A DNA stretch of 64,000 nt, from NCBI GenBank assembly GCA_016713025.1, contig JADJPZ010000004.1, positions 186,001 through 250,000 of the forward strand. Reading direction: 5' to 3'. Of this stretch, positions 57,242-64,000 are shown one piece after another. Positions within the stretch are counted from its first letter, which is position 1. Each line of letters begins with the position of its first letter. The notes under the pieces are model-generated. The model was not told where the DNA came from. It saw only the letters and a program-made list of their open reading frames with translations, and made no database searches. The position numbers and the translations under genes are program-made. This DNA comes from Saprospiraceae bacterium (GTDB taxonomy: Bacteria; Bacteroidota; Bacteroidia; Chitinophagales; Saprospiraceae).

Positions 57242-59350
57242 ATGGACAGAAAGAAGGAGTTGCTTTGGCGGGCTTATTTGGTGATGTTTTTCTTTGTGGT
57301 GGCCACATTAGTGATTCTTGTGAGGATATTTAATATTAGCTTTATTGAGCGTGAAAAGTGGAGACAGAAAGGTGAAATAAATGTAAAATGGCGCACAGTA
57401 GATGCAGATAGGGGTAATATTTATGCCGAAGAAGGTAATCTGTTATCCACATCACTATCGTTCTTTGAGGTTAGGATGGATATGAGTATAATTCGGAAAG
57501 ATGATTTTTCTCAGGGTGTGGATTCATTATCCCATTTTCTGAGCAAATTTAATCCGGATTTTATCAGGACAAAATCTGCATCACAATGGAAGGCTGACCT
57601 TAAAGCTGCACGTAATAAAGGAAAAAAATACTTTTTTATTGCTAAAGGTTTGGATATCGATGCTTACAATAAACTTAAGAATGCCCCTATATTCAGATTG
57701 GGTAAATTCAGAGGTGGTATGGTGACAGCAAGATATGGTAAACGAGTAAAACCATATCAGGAAATGGCCTCCAGAACCATTGGTGTTGACCGGGAGAATG
57801 CTGACAAAGTCGGGCTGGAAGGTTATTTTAACAAGTTTCTCAAAGGTGATTCTGATCAGAGATTGATGAAACGGCTTTCTGCCAGTGAGGAGATTTGGGT
57901 ACCTGTGTATGATCCTTCGGAAAATGAAATTAAACGAGGAGATGACATATATACTACCATCAATGTAGACATGCAGGATATAGTTCACCACGAGTTACTT
58001 GATGGTTTGAAGAAAAACAGGGCAGAAGGAGGGGTAGCAATCCTTATGGAAGTAGGAACTGGGGCGATCAAATCTATTACCAATTTGACTATGGCCGGTG
58101 ACAGTGCATATTTTGAAATGTACAATCAGGCGGCCGGCAGATTGAGTGAGCCTGGATCTACCATAAAACTGGCTACTATGCTTGCTGCACTGGAAGATGG
58201 ATTTACCAACATCGATACGATCATAGATGTCAATTATGGTGTAAAAAACTTTTCAGACCGAACCATGTACGATTCTGAAAAGCACGGCAAAAAATATATG
58301 ACTATGGCGGAAACATTCGAATTGTCTTCCAATGTTGGTGTAGCCACCATAGCTAACGAATTGTATAATTCAAGAGATAGCAGGTCGCTGTGGGTCAAAA
58401 GACTGAGACAGTTTGGTTTGCACGAACCTACGGGAATCGATATTACTGGAGAAGCAATTCCTGAGATAAAAGATCCTGTCAAAGATAAGATCAAATGGTA
58501 TGGAACAACAATACCCTGGATGGCGCACGGATATGAATTGATGTTTTCACCTTTACAGGTATTAAATTTTTACAATGCTGTAGCTAATGATGGCAGAATG
58601 ATGAAGCCATATTTGGTTAGTGAAATAAAAAATGGTGATGAAATTCGCAAAAAATTTGAGCCAATAGCTCTCAGAGAAAGTATCGCTAAACCAGAAAACA
58701 TTGCAAAAGCAAAAACAATGATGGAAGGAGTCATTCTAAAAGGGACAGGAAAAAGCATGAAATCTGAGCATGTATCGATGGCAGGCAAAACTGGTACTGC
58801 CAAGACAAACTATGCTAATAAAAATGAATACGCAAGATACAATGCCAGTTTTTGTGGATATTTTCCGGCAGAAAACCCTATGTACTCATTGATAGTTGTG
58901 GTATACGAGCCTAAAGCCGGGGCATATTATGGAGGTGCAGTAGCAGGACCCATTTTTAAGAATATAGCCGAAAAAGTTTATGCACTAAAAACCAAACAGG
59001 CAAAATATCTTAATGATACCATATTTGCTAATGTGGGTTTACCTTCAGGTAGCACGGGATATACTAAGGACTTTAATCAGATTTTTGACTACCTGAACAT
59101 CAAACGCTCTTCGAAAAACAGAGATTGGGTACGAGTAAAGGATGAAGATAAGAAACTGCAATACGCAGAAGTAAAAATAAAGAAAAATTTAGTTCCTGAT
59201 GTTGTGGGCATGGGAGCGCGGGATGCAGTATATCTGCTGGAGACAGCAGGATTAAAAGTTATGCTAACAGGAATCGGTAAGGTTGTAAGACAGTCTTTAC
59301 CTCCAGGTTCCAGGGCAAACGGGCAACACATCGGAATCATTTTAAATTAA
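57242..59350 (+). CDS. ftsI: Septal penicillin-binding protein (transpeptidase) with C-terminal PASTA domain
   Basis: 702 residues. N-terminal membrane anchor at about 8-28 (LLWRAYLVMFFFVVATLVILV), dimerisation region at about 50-240, then the transpeptidase domain with Ser306 in S-T-I-K (EPGSTIKLATML), Ser362-Ser-Asn364 and Lys516-Thr-Gly-Thr (AGKTGTAKT). A PASTA domain (VPDVVGMGARDAVYLLETAGLKVMLTG) closes the protein, as usual for Bacteroidota FtsI and Gram-positive PBP2x. It cross-links peptidoglycan at the septum together with FtsW. 15 bp after ftsL; 7 bp before murE. Confidence 0.96.
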   Translation: MDRKKELLWRAYLVMFFFVVATLVILVRIFNISFIEREKWRQKGEINVKWRTVDADRGNIYAEEGNLLSTSLSFFEVRMDMSIIRKDDFSQGVDSLSHFLSKFNPDFIRTKSASQWKADLKAARNKGKKYFFIAKGLDIDAYNKLKNAPIFRLGKFRGGMVTARYGKRVKPYQEMASRTIGVDRENADKVGLEGYFNKFLKGDSDQRLMKRLSASEEIWVPVYDPSENEIKRGDDIYTTINVDMQDIVHHELLDGLKKNRAEGGVAILMEVGTGAIKSITNLTMAGDSAYFEMYNQAAGRLSEPGSTIKLATMLAALEDGFTNIDTIIDVNYGVKNFSDRTMYDSEKHGKKYMTMAETFELSSNVGVATIANELYNSRDSRSLWVKRLRQFGLHEPTGIDITGEAIPEIKDPVKDKIKWYGTTIPWMAHGYELMFSPLQVLNFYNAVANDGRMMKPYLVSEIKNGDEIRKKFEPIALRESIAKPENIAKAKTMMEGVILKGTGKSMKSEHVSMAGKTGTAKTNYANKNEYARYNASFCGYFPAENPMYSLIVVVYEPKAGAYYGGAVAGPIFKNIAEKVYALKTKQAKYLNDTIFANVGLPSGSTGYTKDFNQIFDYLNIKRSSKNRDWVRVKDEDKKLQYAEVKIKKNLVPDVVGMGARDAVYLLETAGLKVMLTGIGKVVRQSLPPGSRANGQHIGIILN

Positions 59351-59357
59351 CACTACT

Positions 59358-60821
59358 TTGAAAGCAAAGAAGTTAGAAGATATCTTACCTGATGGGCTGA
59401 AAGCTGAAATTTTCGGCAGTCTGGAATCCAGGATTAGTGGCTTGAGTATTGACTCAAGAAAGGTGGGCAAAGGTTTTGTATATGCTGCACTAAAGGGCAC
59501 ATTGACCGATGGACATCAATACATTGATCAGGCAATCGGACAGGGAGCCATTTGTATCATATGTGAAGAGGTAAAAGAAAGGAGAAAAGGTGTCACATAT
59601 ATTGTAACTAATCAGGTAAGGACTTTGATAGGAGAGATGGCAGATTTATTTTTTGATCAGCCTTCGCGGCAGCTTCACCTGACAGGAGTGACCGGTACCA
59701 ATGGTAAGACGACGATCAGCACGCTTTTGTATCAGTTGTTTACTGCTTTTGGTTACAAATGCGGGTTAATCTCTACAGTTGAAAATAAAATTGGTGACGT
59801 CACTTTGATGGCAACACACACCACTCCTGACGTGATAAGCCTGCATGCATTGATGGCAAAAATGCGGGATGAAGGATGTGAGCATGTGTTTATGGAGGTG
59901 AGTTCACACGCTGTAGATCAGGAAAGAATTGCCGGACTGAAATTTGAAGGTGCGTTGTTCACAAATATTACTCATGACCATCTTGATTATCACAAGACCA
60001 TGAAAAATTATATAGGTGCGAAAAAAAAGTTTTTCGACGGATTATCTAAAGAAGCTTTTGCGATTACCAATACTGATGATAAAAATGGATTGGTGATGTT
60101 ACAGAATACAAAAGCACGGAAGGTAACATATGGATTGAAAGCGATGGCTGATTATAAGGCAAGGATACTGGAAAGTACGGTACAGGGACTCCACCTTCAG
60201 ATCAACAACAGAGATGCATACTTCAGGCTGATCGGTGAGTTTAATGCTTATAATCTCACCCTGGTATATGGAGCTGCGTTAGAGTTGGGTATGGAAAGCG
60301 ATGATGTCCTGGCTATACTTAGTGGACTGAGAGGGGCAGATGGCAGGTTTGAGCAGGTGATAGACCCGGATTCAGAAAAGTGTGGCATAGTAGACTATGC
60401 ACACACACCGGATGCACTTGAAAATGTACTTGAAACTATCTCGAAAGTAAAAGGTGCTGAGAGTTCTGTAATCACTGTAGTGGGATGCGGAGGAGACAGA
60501 GACACTACCAAGAGACCACTTATGGCTCAAGTTGCAGTGAGGATGTCTGACAAAGTGATCCTGACCAGTGATAATCCCAGATCAGAAGACCCTGAAAAGA
60601 TTCTTGATGATATGGAAGCAGGGTTAAGTCCTGAAAGCAGGAAAAGAGTCATCAGAATATCAGACAGATTGCAGGCTTTAAAAACCGCTGTCATGATGTC
60701 AGATGAAAAAGATATCATTCTCGTGGCCGGAAAGGGACATGAGAATTACCAGGAAATAAAAGGAGAAAAGTTTCCTTTTAACGATAAAGAGATATTGAAA
60801 GAGTATTTAAGAAAAGGTTGA
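59358..60821 (+). CDS. murE: UDP-N-acetylmuramoyl-tripeptide synthetase
   Basis: 487 residues with a TTG start; no ATG is available near the N-terminus. P-loop TGVTGTNGKTTISTLLYQL at about 112-130, MEVSSHAVDQERIAGL, and the C-terminal DNPRSEDP motif, which in E. coli MurE recognises meso-diaminopimelate, so this enzyme adds meso-DAP to UDP-MurNAc-Ala-Glu. A catalytic carbamylated lysine is expected in the central domain. Seven bases behind ftsI. A hairpin at 60952-61006 separates it from mraY. Confidence 0.96.
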   Translation: MKAKKLEDILPDGLKAEIFGSLESRISGLSIDSRKVGKGFVYAALKGTLTDGHQYIDQAIGQGAICIICEEVKERRKGVTYIVTNQVRTLIGEMADLFFDQPSRQLHLTGVTGTNGKTTISTLLYQLFTAFGYKCGLISTVENKIGDVTLMATHTTPDVISLHALMAKMRDEGCEHVFMEVSSHAVDQERIAGLKFEGALFTNITHDHLDYHKTMKNYIGAKKKFFDGLSKEAFAITNTDDKNGLVMLQNTKARKVTYGLKAMADYKARILESTVQGLHLQINNRDAYFRLIGEFNAYNLTLVYGAALELGMESDDVLAILSGLRGADGRFEQVIDPDSEKCGIVDYAHTPDALENVLETISKVKGAESSVITVVGCGGDRDTTKRPLMAQVAVRMSDKVILTSDNPRSEDPEKILDDMEAGLSPESRKRVIRISDRLQALKTAVMMSDEKDIILVAGKGHENYQEIKGEKFPFNDKEILKEYLRKG

Positions 60822-60951
60822 ATTTCAGAAAGCAGGTTGAAATTATTTTTCTGATTTTCTAAAGACTTTAGGCATGAAACTTAAGCTTAGCTTTATTTTT
60901 AATCCTTCAATATCAAAGATTTAGGTTCTATTATCATTCTCAGGTTGGTTT

Positions 60952-61006
60952 AACAGTTGCAGTGAGATCTTTTTGAAAAAAGTTTCAGACTGCTCACTGC
61001 GCTGTT
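60952..61006 (+). promoter_or_regulatory. Hairpin between murE and mraY
   Basis: AACAG-tt-GCAGTGAG (60952-60966) pairs with CTCACTGC-g-CTGTT (60993-61006), 13 base pairs around a small internal loop, with AATTTTTG following at 61007. It looks like an attenuator or partial terminator inside the dcw operon; the remaining gap (60822-61102) has no gene. Confidence 0.5.
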
Positions 61007-61102
61007 AATTTTTGATCTTGCGAATTATGTGCTGGCCAAAGAAAAGTGATTCCCAGGCTTTGAAGTTAAAACAGAAACAAACAGTTAAATTTATATATAC
61101 AA

Positions 61103-62368
61103 ATGTTGTACCACTTTTTTGATTATATTGATAAATATTACAATCTGCCTGGAGCTGGATTGTTTCAATATATCACTTTCCGTGCAGCATTTGCAATCAT
61201 CCTCTCATTGGTCATTTCGTTGGTGTATGGAGGTAAGATTATAAGTTCTTTGAAAAGATTGCAGGTAGGAGAGACGGTCAGAGAGTTGGGTCTTGAAGGA
61301 CAGAAAGCCAAAGAAGGAACGCCTACTATGGGTGGTATTATCATCATCATGGCTATCCTGATTCCTTGTTTATTATTGGCAAGATTAGACAATATCTATA
61401 TCCTTCTGATGATTTTTACCACCATATGGCTTGGATTGATTGGTGGAGCGGATGATTACATTAAGGTTTTCCTGAAGAATAAAGATGGCTTGAGTGGCAA
61501 AACAAAAATATTTGGGCAGGTAATTCTTGGGCTTGTCGTAGCAGTGACGATGTTGATTTCTGATGATATTGTGGTCAGGATGCCGTTGTCAGATGCGAAA
61601 GCGGGTGGTTATGAAATCATTAAAGAGTATTCTATCCCACTTCCCAAAGTCAATGACATCTCGCGTATGACAGAGATGGCTTATGTAAAGACGACCATGA
61701 CCAATGTTCCTTTTTTTAAGGACAATAACTTTGATTACAAGTCATTGGCTGGTTTTGCAGACGATAATGCATCGTTGTTATTATCCATCATTTTTACTCT
61801 GATCGTAATATTTATTGTTACGGCAGTGTCCAATGCAGCCAATCTTACAGATGGGATAGATGGACTTGCAGCAGGAACATCAGCCATCATAGGAGCCACT
61901 TTAGGGATATTCGCTTATGTATCAGGCAACACTATCATAGCCGAATATCTGAATATTTTCTACATACCCAACTCAGCTGAATTAGTGATATTTTCAGCTT
62001 GTTTTCTGGGAGCATGTATAGGATTTTTATGGCACAATTCATTTCCGGCCAGAGTATTTATGGGTGATACGGGTAGTCTGGCGATAGGCGGTATTATAGC
62101 AGTATTGGCATTATTGCTACGCAAAGAACTTTTGATCCCGATACTGTGCGGCATCTTCGTGGCAGAAAATCTTTCAGTGATGCTTCAGGTGTCATACTTT
62201 AAATATACCAAAAAGAAATATGGCGAAGGAAGGCGAATATTTAAGATGTCGCCATTACACCATCACTTCCAGAAATCCGGTATGCATGAGTCCAAGATTG
62301 TGACTAGATTTTGGATTATAGGCATCATACTGGCGATAGTTTCTATACTGACACTTAAAATCAGATAA
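61103..62368 (+). CDS. mraY: Phospho-N-acetylmuramoyl-pentapeptide transferase
   Basis: 421 residues, longer than the E. coli enzyme (about 360) because of an inserted segment at about 160-220 (PLSDAKAGGYEIIKEYSIPLPKVNDISR), common in Bacteroidota. Ten membrane helices expected. Active-site motifs: GGADDYIKVFLKNKDGLSGK with the Asp pair, NAANLTDGIDGLAAG with the catalytic Asp, and HHHFQKSG near the C-terminus. Forms lipid I from UDP-MurNAc-pentapeptide and undecaprenyl phosphate in the inner membrane. Ends 2 bp before murD. Confidence 0.97.
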   Translation: MLYHFFDYIDKYYNLPGAGLFQYITFRAAFAIILSLVISLVYGGKIISSLKRLQVGETVRELGLEGQKAKEGTPTMGGIIIIMAILIPCLLLARLDNIYILLMIFTTIWLGLIGGADDYIKVFLKNKDGLSGKTKIFGQVILGLVVAVTMLISDDIVVRMPLSDAKAGGYEIIKEYSIPLPKVNDISRMTEMAYVKTTMTNVPFFKDNNFDYKSLAGFADDNASLLLSIIFTLIVIFIVTAVSNAANLTDGIDGLAAGTSAIIGATLGIFAYVSGNTIIAEYLNIFYIPNSAELVIFSACFLGACIGFLWHNSFPARVFMGDTGSLAIGGIIAVLALLLRKELLIPILCGIFVAENLSVMLQVSYFKYTKKKYGEGRRIFKMSPLHHHFQKSGMHESKIVTRFWIIGIILAIVSILTLKIR

Positions 62369-62370
62369 GT

Positions 62371-63684
62371 ATGAAAAAAGTAGTCATCATAGGAGCAGGA
62401 GAAAGTGGGGTAGGAGCAGCATTACTTGCAAAGAAAAAAGGTTTGGATGTATTTGTAAGCGATTATGGTTTAATAGATGAAAAATTTAAAAAAGAGTTAA
62501 CTGATTTTAATATCCCTTTTGAAGAAGGGGGACATGATTTTGATAAGGTTTTGGTAACTGAGGTGGTAATAAAAAGTCCCGGTGTTCCGGAACATGCGCC
62601 AGTCCTGCGCATGTTAAAAGAACATGGACGGAAAGTAATTTCCGAGATTGAGTTTGGTCACTTATTTTTTTCCGGGCTGACCATAGCTGTAACAGGCTCA
62701 AATGGGAAGACTACAGCATCGGGACTTTTATACCACATACTAAAGACAGGAGGATTGAATGTTGCCTTGGGCGGTAATTATGGCAAAAGTTATGCTCGTA
62801 TACTGGCCGAAGACAACCCGAGGGTTATGGTTTTGGAGATATCCAGTTTTCAGCTGGATGATATTGATACTTTCAGACCAAACATCTCTATCCTGCTCAA
62901 TATCACACCGGATCATCTCGACAGGTATGATTACAAAATGGCCAATTATGTGAATTCAAAATTTCGTATCACCATGAATCAAACAGAGTCCGATTACTTC
63001 ATTTATAATGGAGATGACGTCGAGATTAAAGACAAAATGTCTGAGTATACAGGCAAAGCCAAAAGGATCAGTATTACGACTGATAAATATACAAATGGGG
63101 TGCCATCAAAGGATGGGACCGGAAATTTTGAAATAAGTATTAAAGGAAAACACAACCTGTTCAATGCAGCTTGTACAGTAGAAGCAGCGAGAATCATGGG
63201 ACTTTCTGAAAGTAAAATTGCAGAAGGACTCAGAACTTTCAAAAACCTTCCGCACAGATTAGAAAGTTGTGGCGTGATCAATGGCGTGGAATTCATCAAT
63301 GATAGCAAGGCTACCAATGTGGATTCGGTTTATTATGCTCTTGATGCCATGACAAAACCTGTGATATGGATTGCCGGCGGTACAGACAAGGGCAATGATT
63401 ATAGTGTTTTGTTTCCATTAGTAGAGGAAAGAGTGAAAGCCTTAATCTGTCTTGGATTGGACAACGAAAAATTAAAGAATTCTTTTAAACCCCATATTCC
63501 AATTATTTACGAGTCGATTAAGGTTTCAGAAGTGGTGGAGACAGGACTGAAAGTGGCCGCACCCGGTGATGTAGTCCTGCTTTCTCCTGCTTGTGCAAGC
63601 TTTGACCTCTTTAAGAATTATATGGATCGAGGCGATCAGTTTAAAGAAGAAGTTGCCTTAAAAATGGAACATTTAAATAATTGA
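62371..63684 (+). CDS. murD: UDP-N-acetylmuramoylalanine-D-glutamate ligase
   Basis: 437 residues. N-terminal UDP-binding Rossmann domain (VVIIGAGESGVGAALLAKKKGLDVFVSD), ATP P-loop AVTGSNGKTTASGLLYHIL at about 108-126, central ILLNITPDHLDRYDYKMANYVNSKFRI, and the C-terminal NDSKATNVDSVYYALDAM and LLSPACASFDLFKNYMDRGDQFKE. Adds D-glutamate to UDP-MurNAc-L-alanine. Fully consistent with its position between mraY and ftsW. Confidence 0.97.
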   Translation: MKKVVIIGAGESGVGAALLAKKKGLDVFVSDYGLIDEKFKKELTDFNIPFEEGGHDFDKVLVTEVVIKSPGVPEHAPVLRMLKEHGRKVISEIEFGHLFFSGLTIAVTGSNGKTTASGLLYHILKTGGLNVALGGNYGKSYARILAEDNPRVMVLEISSFQLDDIDTFRPNISILLNITPDHLDRYDYKMANYVNSKFRITMNQTESDYFIYNGDDVEIKDKMSEYTGKAKRISITTDKYTNGVPSKDGTGNFEISIKGKHNLFNAACTVEAARIMGLSESKIAEGLRTFKNLPHRLESCGVINGVEFINDSKATNVDSVYYALDAMTKPVIWIAGGTDKGNDYSVLFPLVEERVKALICLGLDNEKLKNSFKPHIPIIYESIKVSEVVETGLKVAAPGDVVLLSPACASFDLFKNYMDRGDQFKEEVALKMEHLNN

Positions 63685-63703
63685 AATAATAAATCAAGAA
63701 AAG

Positions 63704-64000
63704 TTGAATATCACAACTGCATATTACAATCTAAAAGGCGACAGGTCAGTATGGCTGATTGTGCTTTTACTGAGTTTATTTTCTCTGTTGATTGTATATA
63801 GTACATCTGGCAGTCAGGTATATAAGTTCAATACAAGTCATGGTACGGAATATTACCTCATCAGACAGTTGCTTTTTATTGGCGTTGGTTTGCTGGTGAC
63901 ATATACCTTGTATAGACTACATTATATGGTTTATGCCAAACTTGCGCCTATACTTATGATTATTGCGGTACCGCTGCTGGTTTACACAGCTTTGTTTGGA
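63704..64000 (+). CDS. ftsW: Septal peptidoglycan polymerase FtsW (partial, N-terminal 99 residues)
   Basis: Open to the window edge. The only usable start after the in-frame stop at 63674 is TTG 63704. The visible part gives AYYNLKGDRSVWLIVLLLSLFSLLIVYSTSG, YLIRQLLFIGVGLLVTYTLY and KLAPILMIIAVPLLVYTALFG: the first three membrane segments of a SEDS-family protein in the usual dcw position after murD. It would polymerise septal glycan strands with FtsI. Confidence 0.9.
   Translation, partial: MNITTAYYNLKGDRSVWLIVLLLSLFSLLIVYSTSGSQVYKFNTSHGTEYYLIRQLLFIGVGLLVTYTLYRLHYMVYAKLAPILMIIAVPLLVYTALFG

Overview
The window comes from a Bacteroidota chromosome, most likely a Saprospira/Chitinophaga-like lineage (the lineage is inference). 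Direct support: several proteins end in type IX secretion (T9SS) sorting domains of both type A and type B. Bacteroidota -7 promoter boxes (TAnnTTTG) precede many genes, and purine-rich Shine-Dalgarno sequences are rare. There is a HmuY-like lipoprotein next to a TonB receptor, and DUF4199, DUF6495 and DUF2891 proteins typical of the phylum. Single-base frameshifts in or near short homopolymer runs in three otherwise intact genes (sulfatase, family 2 glycosyltransferase, gltB) suggest a long-read assembly with residual indels. No rRNA, tRNA or CRISPR array was seen.

Layout. 1-1023: end of an Anbu proteasome-like gene and its partner transglutaminase. 1096-6490: a secreted tricorn-type protease, a 0.9-kb array of two alternating dyad repeats, and a glycine-rich T9SS cargo. 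7033-13927: a glycan-degradation neighbourhood with a GH20 hexosaminidase, a broken SDR gene, a beta-propeller glycosidase-like protein and a sulfatase, interspersed with small TIR elements. 14430-18086: a HmuY/TonB haem-type uptake pair and a small outer-membrane protein. 18219-31449: housekeeping and membrane genes, including urocanate hydratase, alanine dehydrogenase, a T9SS type B protein, a DUF2891 lipoprotein, a CorC-like protein, an atypical Nramp transporter, DUF6495, 3-methyladenine glycosylase, a glycosyltransferase and DUF4199. 31566-33351: a repeat-rich stretch around a divergent peptide deformylase. 33442-35891: the queD-folE-fabD-yqgE operon. 36196-43904: a TPR-like protein and gltBD. 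44128-49968: a 1,946-residue T9SS surface protein. 50342-54544: a duplicated tail of the tricorn gene, a saccharopine-dehydrogenase-like gene, a small membrane protein, another T9SS protein and a DUF1569 protein. 54624-55380: TIR elements and a very AT-rich leader. 55385-64000: the division and cell wall (dcw) cluster mraZ-rsmH-ftsL-ftsI-murE-mraY-murD-ftsW, with MraZ operator boxes directly in front.

Functionally, the dcw cluster makes meso-DAP-type peptidoglycan precursors and the septal machinery. gltBD assimilates ammonium. queD and folE provide pterin and queuosine intermediates. The secreted enzymes and T9SS proteins fit a surface-associated degrader of sulfated or aminated polysaccharides and protein. 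The most unusual content is non-coding: at least four families of small palindromic or TIR-bounded elements. One is a two-part tandem array directly behind the tricorn gene, whose 3' end recurs 46 kb away as an orphan fragment.
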